Part shown: piece after piece, positions 51,659 through 63,200 of the stretch
Position numbering within the stretch: the first letter of the stretch is position 1
How the letters are laid out: each line of letters begins with the position of its first letter
Assembly (NCBI RefSeq): GCF_933775445.1
Contig: NC_065874.1
Coordinates: 20,654,501 to 20,718,500, forward strand
DNA: 64,000 bases
Direction of reading: 5' to 3'
Source: Argentina anserina
Taxonomy: Eukaryota > Streptophyta > Magnoliopsida > Rosales > Rosaceae
Translations under genes and position numbers: made by a program
Notes under the pieces: model-generated
The model's database searches: none
What the model saw: the letters and a program-made list of their open reading frames with translations, nothing else
Told to the model about the DNA's origin: nothing

Positions 51659-54600
51659 TCATACATCTTTTGGCGCATCTCTCACACTCGTCTCCTCATA
51701 TGTGTGCTCCTCAAAAGGTTCATAGTAGGGCTTAAGTCGATGCCCATTCACCTTGAACGTCTGACCTGTTTTGTCACTCTTAATTTCAATAGCACCATGA
51801 GCAAACACATTAGTAACAACAAATGGACCAACCCAACGAGAACGTAATTTTCCAGGAAAAAGTTTAAGTCTAGAATGGAATAAAAGAACTTTTTGACCAA
51901 CTACAAACTCTTTCCCACGAATCATCTTGTCATGATAAGCTCTCATTTTCTCCTTGTAAATCCATGCAGCATCATAGGCGTCATTTCGTATCTCCTCAAG
52001 CTCATTGAGCTGCAATTTCCTATGAAGACCAGCTGCATCCTTGTCCATGTTGAATGTCTTCACCGCCCACCTTGCTCTGTGCTCTAACTCCACTGGAAGG
52101 TGACATGCCTTCCCATACACCAATCTGAATGGTGACATCCCAATAGGCATCTTGTACGCAGTCCTGTAGGCCCATAATGCATCATCTAATCGATCACTCC
52201 AATCCTTCCTTGTTGGACCTACAGTTTTCTCCAGAATTCCCTTGATCTCTCTGTTGGACACTTCTGCCATGCCACTTGTTTGAGGATGATATGGTGTCGA
52301 AACCTTGTGGGTTACTCCATACTTCTTAAGCAATGCCTCAATAGTCCGGTTGCAGAAATGAGAACCTCCATCACTTATCAAAACTCTTGGTACTCCAAAC
52401 CTGCAAAATATGTTAGTTCTCAAGAAACCTGCAACCACTTTCGAATCATTAGTTCGGGTGGCCTTTGCTTCCACCCACTTCGACACATAATCAACAGCTA
52501 ACAAGATATACAAGAAACCTCTAGATGAAGGAAATGGACCCATGAAATCAATGCCCCACACATCAAAAATTTCGACGATTATAATGGGGGATAAGGGCAT
52601 TTGATCTCTCTTACCAATATTACCAGTCCGTTGACACCTATCACAAGAAACACAAAACAAACATGCATCCTTGAAAATAGAAGGCCAATAGAAACCACAT
52701 TCCAACACCTTTAAAGCTGTTCTACGAGGCCCAAAATGACCTCCACATGCCTCACTATGACAGAAGTTAAGAATCGACCTATGCTCATTCTCTGGGACAC
52801 ATCTCCTAATGACTTGATCACTACATTGTTTCCATAAATACGGTTCATCCCAAATATAGTATCTAGCCATTTTCTTCAATTTAGCCTTATTAGCATGCGA
52901 AAGTGTACTAGGAAAGTCCTTAGTAACTAAATAGTTGACAATATCGGCATACCAAGGCACACTTACCTCTATCCCAAAGAGTTGCTCATCTGGGAAAGTC
53001 TCACGTAGTGGCTCTCTTTCCTCATCTCGCACGATCCTACTCAAATGATCAGCCACCACATTCTCACTTCCCTTCTTGTCTCGAATCTCAAGGTCAAACT
53101 CTTGAATCAATAGAATCCATCGGATCAATCTGGGCTTAGCATCCTTCTTTGTCATCAAATACCTTAAGGCTGCATGGTCAGAATACACAACAACTTTAGA
53201 ATGCAAAAGATATGATCGAAATTTGTCTAAAGCAAATATCACAGCCAAAAGTTCTTTTTCCGTAGTCGAATAATTCATCTGGGCCTCATTAAGAGTCCTA
53301 GACGCATAGTAGATCACTACGGGCTTCTTTTCTCTTCTTTGGCCCAACACCGCCCCAACTGCAAAATCCGAAGCATCGCACATCAACTCAAAGGGCAGGT
53401 TCCAATCCGGAGGACAAATGATGGGTGCACTAGTCAACAACTCCTTCAACTTCACAAACGCTTTTTCACATGCATCATCCCATATGAACGGCATATCCTT
53501 CTGCAATAGGGCACACATAGGTCTCGCCACCATGGAAAAATCCTTGATGAATCTCCTATAAAATCCTGCATGACCAAGGAAAGAACGAACCTCTCTCACA
53601 GTTGTGGGAGAGGGTAAGTGATGCACAATATCAACCTTAGCCTTGTCTACCTGAATACCCTTAGCAGATACAATATGTCCCAAAACTATCCCTTGATTAA
53701 CCATGAAGTGGCATTTTTCCCAATTAAGCACAAGGTTAGTTTCTACACACCTTTTCAATATTAACTCTAAATTCTCTAAACATGCATCAAAGTTTTTACC
53801 ATAAACACTAAAGTCATCCATAAAAACTTCAATGATATTTTCGATAAAATCAGAGAAAATAGCAAGCATACATCGCTGAAACGTACCTGGTGCGTTGCAC
53901 AACCCAAAGGGCATGCGTCGATATGCAAAAGTGCCAAATGGACATGTAAATGTCGTTTTCTCTTGATCTTCCGGATGAATGCATATCTGGTTGTAGCCAC
54001 TATACCCATCTAGAAAACAAAAGAACTCGTGCCCGGCTAATCTTTCCAACATCTGGTCCATGAACGGCAAAGGCATATGATCCTTGCGTGTTGTAGCATT
54101 CAGCTTCCTATAATCAATGCACATCCTATGACCGGTCACCAACCTCTGGGGTACTAACTCATTCGCCTCATTTTTCACAACAGTCACCCCACTCTTCTTA
54201 GGCACAACTTGCACTGGCGAAATCCACCGACTGTCCGAGATGGGATAGATCACTCCACAATCAAGCAGCTTGATCACCTCATCTTTCACAATTTTCATCA
54301 TTGGTGGGTGCAATCTCCTTTGAGCATCACGTGTAGGCTTGGCGCCATCCTCTAATAAGATCCTATGAACACAAGTTGTAGGGCTGATTCCCTTGATAAA
54401 CGCCAAAGTCCATCCAATAGCGGTCTTGTTCCTCTTAAGCACATCAATCAATCTAGCTTCCTGCTGCTCACTCAGCGTTGATGACACAATAACTGGTAGA
54501 GTATCATCCTTTCCAAGGTACACATACTTCAAATGATCTGGAAGCTGCTTCAAATCTAACTTTGGGGCCTGAACCACAGATGGTAACAATTTGTTAGTGG

Positions 54601-54748
54601 AAATGGGAATTGACAAGAAAGAGGGATACCTTTTGAACGGTTGAGCTTCAAGCTCACAAAGAATTTCGAAAATCTTGGGCTCAAGATCAGCCCACTCCTC
54701 TCTTGGGACACGGTCCCCATGCTTGTCGAATCCGGCCCCTTGCTCCAT
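51659..54748 (-). CDS. Pol: reverse transcriptase, RNase H and integrase (Athila lineage)
   Basis: The 1029-residue polyprotein copies the element RNA into DNA and inserts it. Reverse transcriptase spans about residues 130-370, with LDGYSGYNQ (Asp247) and FMDDF (Asp311/312). RNase H is about 450-570, with CDASD (Asp458), TEKEL, YSDH (Asp524) and VADHLS (Asp567). Integrase has the zinc residues His664, His671, Cys702 and Cys705, and the catalytic triad Asp734, Asp793 and Glu829 (35 residues between the last two). A GPF motif follows at 974-976. No chromodomain follows. The first Met (54748) is four codons after the UAG that ends gag-pro, in the same frame, so translation probably enters by readthrough rather than at this Met. 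Protease is encoded upstream with gag. The frame is intact. The product would act in cytoplasmic virus-like particles and then the nucleus. Confidence 0.95.
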   Translation of the reverse strand: MEQGAGFDKHGDRVPREEWADLEPKIFEILCELEAQPFKRYPSFLSIPISTNKLLPSVVQAPKLDLKQLPDHLKYVYLGKDDTLPVIVSSTLSEQQEARLIDVLKRNKTAIGWTLAFIKGISPTTCVHRILLEDGAKPTRDAQRRLHPPMMKIVKDEVIKLLDCGVIYPISDSRWISPVQVVPKKSGVTVVKNEANELVPQRLVTGHRMCIDYRKLNATTRKDHMPLPFMDQMLERLAGHEFFCFLDGYSGYNQICIHPEDQEKTTFTCPFGTFAYRRMPFGLCNAPGTFQRCMLAIFSDFIENIIEVFMDDFSVYGKNFDACLENLELILKRCVETNLVLNWEKCHFMVNQGIVLGHIVSAKGIQVDKAKVDIVHHLPSPTTVREVRSFLGHAGFYRRFIKDFSMVARPMCALLQKDMPFIWDDACEKAFVKLKELLTSAPIICPPDWNLPFELMCDASDFAVGAVLGQRREKKPVVIYYASRTLNEAQMNYSTTEKELLAVIFALDKFRSYLLHSKVVVYSDHAALRYLMTKKDAKPRLIRWILLIQEFDLEIRDKKGSENVVADHLSRIVRDEEREPLRETFPDEQLFGIEVSVPWYADIVNYLVTKDFPSTLSHANKAKLKKMARYYIWDEPYLWKQCSDQVIRRCVPENEHRSILNFCHSEACGGHFGPRRTALKVLECGFYWPSIFKDACLFCVSCDRCQRTGNIGKRDQMPLSPIIIVEIFDVWGIDFMGPFPSSRGFLYILLAVDYVSKWVEAKATRTNDSKVVAGFLRTNIFCRFGVPRVLISDGGSHFCNRTIEALLKKYGVTHKVSTPYHPQTSGMAEVSNREIKGILEKTVGPTRKDWSDRLDDALWAYRTAYKMPIGMSPFRLVYGKACHLPVELEHRARWAVKTFNMDKDAAGLHRKLQLNELEEIRNDAYDAAWIYKEKMRAYHDKMIRGKEFVVGQKVLLFHSRLKLFPGKLRSRWVGPFVVTNVFAHGAIEIKSDKTGQTFKVNGHRLKPYYEPFEEHTYEETSVRDAPKDV

Positions 54749-54751
54749 AGC

Positions 54752-54760
54752 TAATTGCTA
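54752..54760 (-). promoter_or_regulatory. UAG-CAA-UUA leaky stop between gag-pro and pol
   Basis: On the minus strand, gag-pro ends GAA GCA TAG and continues in frame CAA TTA GCT ATG into pol. UAG followed by CAA UUA matches the UAG-CARYYA readthrough signal known from tobamovirus replicase genes. The frame has no other stop between gag and the end of integrase. Two small inverted repeats lie downstream (gggac/gtccc at 54705-54717, gggct/agccc near 54676-54692), but the tobamovirus signal does not need structure. The alternative is a point mutation of a Gln codon (CAG to TAG) that inactivated this copy. Confidence 0.75.
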
Positions 54761-57259
54761 TGCTTCCAACATTTCTGACATAACCTGCGCAATAGATTCA
54801 ACAACATCAATAGCAAAACACGAGTTAAGGTCAGAAACTGGGTATTTCATTGCCTCAAAAACATTGAAGCTGATAACATCTCCATCAAATTCCATTGATA
54901 AACTCCCATTGGCCACATCGATGCATGTCCTAGCAGTTCTCATGAACGGTCTCCCCAAAAGCAGTGGAGTTGTCTCCAAGGGTGATACCTCCATGTCTAG
55001 CACATAAAAATCTGCCGGGAAAATAAGGTGACTAACCTGCTCAAGGACATCCTCAACATACCCCTTAGGATACTTGTTAGATCGATCAGCTAATTGAATA
55101 ATCACATTATCATTCTTTAAAGGTCCTAATCCTAGTGATTGATAAACATTATATGGCATAACATTTATTGAGGCACCTAGATCAAGCATAACATTGTCAA
55201 ATAACGTGTTACCAATTTTGCATGGGACAGAGAAACTTCCCGGGTCCTTCATCTTAGGGGGTAGCTTCCTTTGGATGACAGCTGAAACTGTCTCATTCAT
55301 CTTCACTACCTTCTCCTCCCTAGTCTTCCTTCTTGAAGTGCAAAGCTCCTTTAGAAATTTCGCATACTTGGGGATTTGCTTGATGCACTCTAACAAAGGA
55401 AGGTTAACTTCCACCTTCCTAAAGACTTCCAATACCTCCTCATCAGATTTATCCTTCTTGCTCTTTGTAAACCTAGAAGGGAAAGGTACACACGAAATGG
55501 GATTAGTCTTAACTAAATCACTTGAGTTAGGAATTGTACCTTTGGGTGCATCATGGGGCGGCACCATCTCCTTCTTGGAGGTAGCTGGATCTTTCTCCAA
55601 GTCCATCATCATAGGAATTTCGTCACTTTTATGGTCATGGGCTGTATGGGCCTTTTTTGCAATATTTGGGCTCTCCTTTAGCTCAAGCCCACTCCTTGTT
55701 ATGATAGCTTGGGCTTGCTCATTCCTTGGGTTGGGTATGACACCACTAGGTAGCTTCCCTTGCTCAGAAAATCGGCCCATGAAGTCCACTACCTGGCCCA
55801 TATGCGGTTTCAGCTCCGCAATGTCCTTGCTATTTGCTTGTTGACCCACAACCAAAGTTTGAGTAACGGTATTCAACTGACTTTGCCCAGCAGCTAATGC
55901 TTTCAACAATTCATCATAATTAGGAGTAGCAGCCACGTTTGGAGGTGGTACATTGAGTAGTGGAGCTTGTGGTCTAAAGAAACCACCCGGACGAGGCCCA
56001 AATTGCATTTGATTCTGATGTGGCCTTAGTACATTTTCATTGTTGGACCACCGAAAGTTAGGATGATCACGTAGGCCAGGATTGTAGGTATTTGAATATG
56101 GGTTGTACCTCTGACCTCCTTGATAACCAAGGGCATTGACTTCTTCATACCCTCCACTAGATGCAACTTGAGGACACTGATCAGTAGGGTGCCCCTCCGT
56201 ACATATCCCACAGACTTGAGCTCCACTAGACTTCATGAAATGGCTCATCATCTTGGACAACTTGTCGACCTTGTCCTCTAGAGCAGAGTTTGAACTGGAG
56301 TGAGTCTCATGCACCTGCCTTGTAGCACTTGCAGATGTCCCAAACTGTTGGTTGTTCATTGCTCTCTTCTCCAAAAGATCTTTTGCCATGACATTGCTCT
56401 TGTCCAAGAACGATCCACCAACAGCTGAATCAAGGAACTCCCTTTCCATTTGTAGAAGGTCTTCATAAAAGTATTGAAGGAGTAGACCTTCCCTAATGCC
56501 ATGAGCTGGACATGATGCTATAAGAGACCTGAATCTCTCATAGTAGTTGTAAAACGACTCATCCGGGCCTTGCTTGATACCGGTGATCTGCTTCCTTATA
56601 TGAGTAACTCTTGAAGATGGAAAATACTTGGATAAGAATTCGTTCACCATAGTGGTCCAAGAAGTGATCCTACCAGCTGGCACCTCAAATAACCATTTAT
56701 GAGCACGGTCCTCCAATGAGTAGGGAAATGCTCGCATCTTCACAATCTGAATGTCTGCTCCTCTTGGGCACATAGTCTCACAGTTGAATTGGAACAAGGT
56801 GAGATGTTGATTAGGATCCTCACCAGAAAGACCATGAAACTTGGGTAAATGATGTAGAAACCCACTCTTCAAAACGAAATCACTAGTCTTGCCCTCCTGT
56901 GGAACAGGATATGCAATGTTAGAGGGCGCTGTCCCACCAACTGCTCCTTCAACTTGACCATTTTGTTCTCTAATTGATGCCATTACTTCTTCTTGATTTT
57001 CAAGTTTTGGATCGGGTAGATCGAAATTCAACTGGGCTAATGGAAATGGGCTTGTCAACAATTCTAACTCCGGATCCTCAAAGAACAAAGGATTGAGCCC
57101 ACTACAACTTGTTGCACTTGGAAATGGCGAAATGGACCCAAACTCTTTCTCTTCGTGAAATGAATCTGATTCAATGGATACGTTATCAAACTGAGATGGA
57201 GGCTGAATTCTTTTCAGGCGTGCACTAATCTCTTCGGACCAACCAGTAATCTTGGACAT
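54758..57259 (-). CDS. Gag-protease polyprotein (Athila lineage)
   Basis: The 833-residue protein supplies the particle shell and the maturation protease. A retrotransposon gag domain covers about residues 135-285 (FHGLSGEDPNQHL onward). A CX2CX3HX4C zinc knuckle (Cys350, Cys353, His357, Cys362) should bind RNA. A long low-complexity linker (about 370-600) follows. The aspartic protease carries its active site at Asp693 in LDLGAS, in place of the commoner DTG/DSG, and LLLGRP at 766-771. An in-frame TGA lies directly before the start codon, so this is the earliest possible ATG. A second ATG four bases upstream opens an overlapping 12-codon frame that could reduce initiation. The frame ends at UAG and pol continues in frame after it. 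Confidence 0.93.
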   Translation of the reverse strand: MSKITGWSEEISARLKRIQPPSQFDNVSIESDSFHEEKEFGSISPFPSATSCSGLNPLFFEDPELELLTSPFPLAQLNFDLPDPKLENQEEVMASIREQNGQVEGAVGGTAPSNIAYPVPQEGKTSDFVLKSGFLHHLPKFHGLSGEDPNQHLTLFQFNCETMCPRGADIQIVKMRAFPYSLEDRAHKWLFEVPAGRITSWTTMVNEFLSKYFPSSRVTHIRKQITGIKQGPDESFYNYYERFRSLIASCPAHGIREGLLLQYFYEDLLQMEREFLDSAVGGSFLDKSNVMAKDLLEKRAMNNQQFGTSASATRQVHETHSSSNSALEDKVDKLSKMMSHFMKSSGAQVCGICTEGHPTDQCPQVASSGGYEEVNALGYQGGQRYNPYSNTYNPGLRDHPNFRWSNNENVLRPHQNQMQFGPRPGGFFRPQAPLLNVPPPNVAATPNYDELLKALAAGQSQLNTVTQTLVVGQQANSKDIAELKPHMGQVVDFMGRFSEQGKLPSGVIPNPRNEQAQAIITRSGLELKESPNIAKKAHTAHDHKSDEIPMMMDLEKDPATSKKEMVPPHDAPKGTIPNSSDLVKTNPISCVPFPSRFTKSKKDKSDEEVLEVFRKVEVNLPLLECIKQIPKYAKFLKELCTSRRKTREEKVVKMNETVSAVIQRKLPPKMKDPGSFSVPCKIGNTLFDNVMLDLGASINVMPYNVYQSLGLGPLKNDNVIIQLADRSNKYPKGYVEDVLEQVSHLIFPADFYVLDMEVSPLETTPLLLGRPFMRTARTCIDVANGSLSMEFDGDVISFNVFEAMKYPVSDLNSCFAIDVVESIAQVMSEMLEA

Positions 57260-58370
57260 TCATTAGCCTGAAAAGAACACATATATATTAGTATCTCTAC
57301 AACATATGAAATACAAGTATAAGTAAATATAAACTTCTTCTTCCTTTCAATTACAAATTTTCGTTCTCTAACTTTACAAAAACGTCACTCTCTTTATATC
57401 TTGTTCAATTTCGTTTTCTTTGTTTCTTTTCTTCTATTTTTCGAAAATTACATGTGTAGGAGTATAACTAAGTCTAATTGATTTTATTCACACACAATCC
57501 TAACTTTTAAGGTACGTGGAGCAGAGGAGCTAACTGTACAATGGACTGAAACAGCCCAAGGTAAGGGTCTTGCTTTATCCGATATACCTTAAAAATTAGA
57601 ACATCATTTTCTTTTGAAACTATATACATCTATTTATACAAAGTTATCTTCTAAGTTATAAAGTGAGGTGGACGTGTGGCCTAAGTACGTCGTCTAGACA
57701 CAAACTCATTCCTTTGTTTCAGAAGGCTTGATATCTAGAATCAGAGATAGTCACAAGGCAGGACTCATTTGTTGGACACCACGGGGGCCACAACCTCGAA
57801 AGGATGCTTTCCCAATCGACTCCATCACCGAGATGTATGTCAGTCTATGGGCCTCTGAGATCCAATTTTGTAAACCTTGAACCAGGGTAATGAAAATAGC
57901 ATAGCCCCTTACTCAGCTCGGAATAACTGTGTGTTAGACTGGCCCCAAAGTGTTAATAAAAGCCGCCCTCAACCCCAAGTGACCTTTGCAAGGTACAAAT
58001 GGAGGGTTAAGGCTGGTATTAACAAAATGGACTTTACCTATTCCGTTCACCTTATAACTTACAATAAACCTCGCATAAATAAACATTTAGCTTCCCTAAA
58101 AAAAAAAAAAAAAAAAAAATTACTATGTGTAACAAGTTTCCTATAGGCATACTACTACAACAATATAACAAAAAACAACTTTCCACACACAATTTTTTTT
58201 TCGTTCTATTTTTTTTTTTATTTTTTTTTTTTTTTCGAATCCTTCGAATTACTGTTCACAGGAACCAAATTTCCGAATACTATTCACAGAAACATAAAAA
58301 CCAATATACACTTATACAATTCACAATATAACATAAGATTAACACTTCAAAGCATTGAGAATTAATCAAT
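57260..58370 (-). other. 5' leader of the Athila-type element
   Basis: About 1.1 kb between the PBS and gag with no supported gene. It contains a 22-base A run (58098-58119, plus strand) and T runs (58193-58235), which are homopolymers in the element RNA. A good 5' splice consensus (gtaagt, minus strand, 58063-58058) and a pyrimidine-rich 3' consensus ending ttcttttcag (57270-57268, just before the gag ATG) could bound a ~0.8-kb leader intron. That is inference only. Confidence 0.6.
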
Positions 58371-58388
58371 TCCCCGGCAACGGCGCCA
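58371..58388 (-). other. Primer-binding site, complementary to tRNA-Asp
   Basis: On the plus strand this reads TCCCCGGCAACGGCGCCA, identical to the last 18 bases (with CCA) of plant tRNA-Asp(GUC) as I know it. On the element strand it is the complement, three bases after the end of the 5' LTR. Minus-strand DNA synthesis would start here. tRNA-Asp priming is usual for Athila elements. It is not a tRNA gene: no cloverleaf surrounds it. Confidence 0.92.
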
Positions 58389-58391
58389 AAA

Positions 58392-60287
58392 TGATAGAGC
58401 ATTTTGTTAGAACGTCTATAAAATACCCTGAAAAACATCATCGTTAGTATAGAATAAGCAGGGATCGTTCAGTCCGGAGAATCAAAAGGGCCTCAACACT
58501 TATCATGTTATTGGGGGATTTGATTTGGATTTTAAAACTACAACTTAAAATAAATCCTAAATTACTTATATACAATTGATCAACCATTCATCACATAACC
58601 AAAACACGAATTTGACCCAAGAAACATATATGACACGTATAGAACAACAAATAGGCAGCAAATTATTTCGATTATTTCAAAGTCCATTTCAATTCCAATT
58701 CTAATTAGAGTCCGAAGCGGTTCATCTAATCGTTAAGACTTCTTATTTATCTAGAATCAACGAAGCGTTCAATCCTAAATATATGCTAAAAAGAGTTCAA
58801 CATAACGAAGCGTACTAGTTAAACACAAAGTAGCACATAAGCACATTAAGTCGAATTGGAGACATGTAAGCAAGCATGGCGTCACTCATCTTGATTAAGC
58901 ATGCAAATTCCTAGAACTATCACAGCCCTATATAAGTATCCATAATTGAAACACGAAGCGCATATTCAATCGAAGAACACTTTGGTGAATTAAATTGCAA
59001 CCCTAGGAGAACCATGGCCTTGGCTTCCTCAAGCATTGATTTAGATGTACAAGTTCAAGGAACAAATCGAAATAAAACCTAAAAAAAATTCGGAAACCTA
59101 CTGCCCATAATCATCTAACACGTCAAACATACATATTTCAATGAATTCATACAATCAAAACATAAAACCAAAGAAGTCTGAATTTATGTTCTTCATATAT
59201 AAAACCGAAAATCACATCCAAGAATTCATACAATGAAATCGAAAATTGCAGAAAACCAAAAGAAAAATTACAAGACATGGATGAATCACACTTTAGAAAC
59301 CTTCTAGGATTCGGCAAGAATGGATTCGGATTTGGATGAGGAGGAAGATGAGCACGGTTTTGTGGTGATGGATGAAGATTTTGTGGCTTGAATTTTCTGG
59401 ATGTGTTTGGGCAGCAATTCGGCTGTGTTTGTGGGAGAATGGAGATGAAAAATATGAAGGGAGGCCGAGCTATATATAGAGGAAGGAGGAGAGGAGGCTG
59501 CTAGGGTATAGGATGGGCTGATCCATGTATGCACGGCTGGGATTTCTTCTCCTTAATTGGATCGAATGGCTCTCCTTGTTATCCTTGTAGAACAAGCTCT
59601 TATCTCCTTGATTCTCTCATGGGCTGCACGGCATGGGCTCCTTTTTAGTTGCTGAATTGATAAGGCACGGCTGAACACCTCTTCTCCTTGTATAACTCGG
59701 ATTTGAACTCCTTCTTTTATCTCTTTGAATTATCTCTTCAATTCTGAAATTAAGAAAAGAAAATCAATAGTAAGAGATAATGTATTTCGAAAATCATGTC
59801 CTAATCTAGACATTAGTTGTCTTAAAAAGACACATATAATAGATGAGCTCAACTAGATTAGGAAAGTTTCTAATTTGCAAAAAGGAAACTTACTAGAATA
59901 AGTAAGTTACTAGAACAAGGAAGTTCATTTTGGAAAGTTTCGTAATAAGAGTTTGTTCAAGTAGGACTTTCCAAAATGGTACGTTTCCTAGTCTAACAAG
60001 GATTCCTAATGCAAACATGACTCTCAAGATATCGCCAATGCGACCAAAATGTAGAAAGATGAAGACTCCTAATTCAACTAGGTTTCCTAGTCCTATAAGG
60101 ATTCCTACTCAAACTAGGACGCTAGACCAATTCTTCGTTTTAAACTCGTTTAAGCACAAAAACACATCCATAACCATCCAAGACTCCTATTGTGACTCAA
60201 TGACTCGATATTACAACAATAAGGGTTAAGCAAAGTACAAATGGAGGTAAAAACATATTAAGAACGTAGCACAAAGTGCTCCTATCA
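58392..60287 (-). repeat. 5' LTR of the Athila-type element
   Basis: 1896 bp bounded by TGATAG and CTATCA. It precedes the PBS in transcription direction, so it is the 5' LTR and carries the active promoter. The TATA-like box at 59470-59479 places about 0.8 kb of U3 upstream and about 1.1 kb of R/U5 downstream. The minus-strand frame 59304-59534 (76 codons) spans the TATA box, is serine-rich and low in complexity, and is not supported as a gene. Confidence 0.95.
59470..59479 (-). promoter_or_regulatory. TATA-like box of the 5' LTR
   Basis: ctatatatag, with cttcctctat context on the minus strand, lies about 0.8 kb inside the LTR. It is the best candidate for the core promoter of the genomic RNA. 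The start site would be about 30 bases to the left (near 59440), which is inferred from usual TATA spacing. Confidence 0.65.
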
Positions 60288-60292
60288 ACTAG
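60288..60292. repeat. Right target-site duplication (actag)
   Basis: These bases follow the LTR terminus and then continue as satellite (catcagaagcc). They match the left copy actcg at four of five positions. Deleting the element and one copy joins aatagaaactcg to catcagaagcc, which is a perfect class B monomer. Confidence 0.75.
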
Positions 60293-63200
60293 CATCAGAA
60301 GCCTTACAGAAAGATACTCAAACGAGAAATGAAAAGATACACAATTGGAATCGTAAAGATACGCAAACGATGTAAAGATACACAATTGGAATAGTAAAGA
60401 TACGCAAACGATGTAAAGATACTCAGTTTGAAAGAAACACACTCCCACACTTGCAAAACTCTCAAATTCAATAGAAACTCGCATCAGAAAGCCTTACAGA
60501 AAGATACTCAAACGAGAAATGAAAAGATACACAATTGGAATCGTAAAGATACGCAAACGATGTAAAGATACTCAATTGGAATAGTAAAGATACGCAAACG
60601 ATGTAAAGATACTCAGTTTGAAAGAAACACACTCCCACACTTGCAAAACTCTCAAATTCAATAGAAACTCGCATCAGAAAGCCTTACAGAAAGATACTCA
60701 AACGAGAAATGAAAACATACACAATTGGAATAGTAAAGATACGCAAACGATGTAAAGATACACAATTGGAATAGTAAAGATACGCAAACGATGTAAAGAT
60801 ACTCAGTTTGAAAGAAACACACTCCCACACTTGCAAAACTCTCAAATTCAATAGAAACTCGCATCAGAAAGCCTTACAGAAAGATACTCAAACGAGAAAT
60901 AAAAACATACACAATTGGAATAGTAAAGATACGCAAACGATGTAAAGATACTCAGTTTGAAAGAAACACACTCCTACACTTGCAAAACTCTCAAATACAA
61001 TAGAAACTCGCATCAGAAGCCTTACAGAAAGATACTTAAACGAGAAATGAAAAGATACACAATTGGAATAGTAAAGATACGCAAACGATGTAAAGATACA
61101 CAATTGGAATAGTAAAGATACGCAAACGATGTAAAGATACTCAGTTTGAAAGAAACACACTCCCACACTTGCAAAACTCTCAAATTTAATAGAAACTCGC
61201 ATCAGAAAGCCTTACAGAAAGATACTCAAACGAAAATGAAAACATACACAATTGGAATAGTAAAGATACGCAAACGATGTAAAGATACACAATTGGAATA
61301 GTAAAGATATGCAAACGATGTAAAGATACTCAGTTTGAAAGAAACACACTCCCACACTTGCAAAACTCTCAAATTCAATAGAAACTCGCATCAGAAAGCC
61401 TTACAGAAAGATACTCAAACGAGAGATGAAAAGATACACAATTGGAATCGTAAAGATACGCAAACGATGTAAAGATACTCAGTTTGAAAGAAACACACTC
61501 CCACACTTGCAAAACTCTCAAATACAATAGAAACTCGCATCAGAAGCCTTACAAAAAGATACTCAAACGAGAAATGAAAAGATACACAATTGGAATAGTA
61601 AAGATACGCAAACGATGTAAAGATACTCAGTTTGAAAGAAACACACTCCCACACTTGCAAAACTCTCAAATTCAATAGAAACTCGCATCAGAAAGCCTTA
61701 CAGAAAGATACTCAAACGAGAAATGAAAAGATACACAATTGGAATCGTAAAGATACGCAAACAATGTAAAGATACTCAGTTTGAAGGAAACACACTCCCA
61801 CACTTGCAAAACTCTCAAATACAATAGAAACTCGCATCAGAAGCCTTACAGAAATATACTCAAACGAGAAATGAAAAGATACACAATTGGAATAGTAAAG
61901 ATACGCAACCGATGTAAAGATACACAATTGGAATAGTAAAGATACGCAAACGATGTAAAGATACACAATTGGAATAGTAAAGATACGCAAACGATGTAAA
62001 GATACTCAGTTTGAAAGAAACACACTCCCACACTTGCAAAACTCTCAAATTCAATACAAACTCGCATCAGAAAGCCTTACAGAAAGATACTCAAACGAGA
62101 AATGAAAAGATACACAATTGGAATAGTAAAGATACGCAAACGATGTAAAGATACTCAGTTTGAAAGAAACACACTCCCACACTTGCAAAACTCTCAAATT
62201 TAATAGAAACTCGCATCAGAAAGCCTTACAGAAAGATACTCAAACGACAAATGAAAACATACACAATTGGAATAGTAAAGATACGCAAACGATGAAAAGA
62301 TACACAATTGGAATAGTAAAGATACGCAAACGATGTAAAGATACACAATTGGAATAGTAAAGATACGCAAACGATGTAAAGATACTCAGTTTGAAAGAAA
62401 CACACTCCCACACTTGCAAAACTCTCAAATTCAATAGAAACTCGCATCTGAAAGCCTTACAGAAAGATAGTCAAACGAGAAATGAAAAGATACACAATTG
62501 GAATTGTAAAGATACGCAAACGATGTAAAGATACACAATTGGAATAGTAAAGATACGCAAACGATGTAAAGATACTCAGTTTGAAAGAAACACACTCCCA
62601 CACTTGCAAAACTCTCAAATTCAATAGAAACTCGCATCAAAAAGCCTTACAGAAAGATACTCAAACGAGAAATGAAAAGATACACAATTGGAATAGTAAA
62701 GATACGCAAACGATGTAAAGATACACAATTGGAATAGTAAAGATACGCAAACGATGTAAAGATACTCAGTTTGAAAGAAACACACTCCCACACTTGCAAA
62801 ACTCTCAAATTCAATACAAACTCGCATCAGAAAGCCTTACAGAAAGATACTCAAACGAGAAATGAAAAGATACACAATTGGAATAGTAAAGATACGCAAA
62901 CGATGTAAAGATACTCAGTTTGAAAGAAACACACTCCCACACTTGCAAAACTCTCAAATTTAATAGAAACTCGCATCAGAAAGCCTTACAGAAAGATACT
63001 CAAACGACAAATGAAAACATACACAATTGGAATAGTAAAGATACGCATACGATGAAAAGATACACAATTGGAATAGTAAAGATACGCAAACGATGTAAAG
63101 ATACACAATTCGAATAGTAATGATACGCAAACGATGTATAGATACTCAGTTTGAAAGAAACACACTCCCACACTTGCAAAACTCTCAAATTCAATAGAAA

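Larger units (their letters stand above)
47991..60287 (-). mobile_element. Complete Athila-lineage Ty3/gypsy LTR retrotransposon
   Basis: The element is 12,297 bp with two ~1.9-kb LTRs that begin and end with the inverted repeat TGATAG...CTATCA. It has a tRNA-Asp PBS, gag-protease, an in-frame UAG, RT-RNase H-integrase and a purine-rich tract. Integrase lies after RNase H (Ty3/gypsy order). The Athila lineage is inferred from the gag CX2CX3HX4C knuckle, the DLGAS protease, the FMDDF reverse transcriptase, the tRNA-Asp primer and the absence of a chromodomain. The ~25 LTR differences seen by eye in 1.9 kb suggest a fairly recent insertion. Both long frames are open except for the intervening UAG, so the copy may be autonomous. 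It sits precisely within one satellite monomer. Confidence 0.95.

Noticed and set aside
51659..51800. A C-terminal integrase chromodomain
   Set aside because: After the GPF motif only ~50 residues remain and none of the aromatic chromodomain pattern is seen, in line with a non-chromovirus lineage.
53776..54009. Minus-strand 77-codon frame
   Set aside because: It overlaps the RT coding region in another frame. The RT frame carries the catalytic motifs.
55194..55844. Plus-strand 216-codon frame
   Set aside because: It is fully antisense to the gag-protease linker and protease coding region. No domain is seen, so it is a shadow frame.
58371..58388. A tRNA-Asp gene
   Set aside because: Only the 18-nt 3' end is present. 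The surrounding bases are LTR and leader, so it is the primer-binding site.
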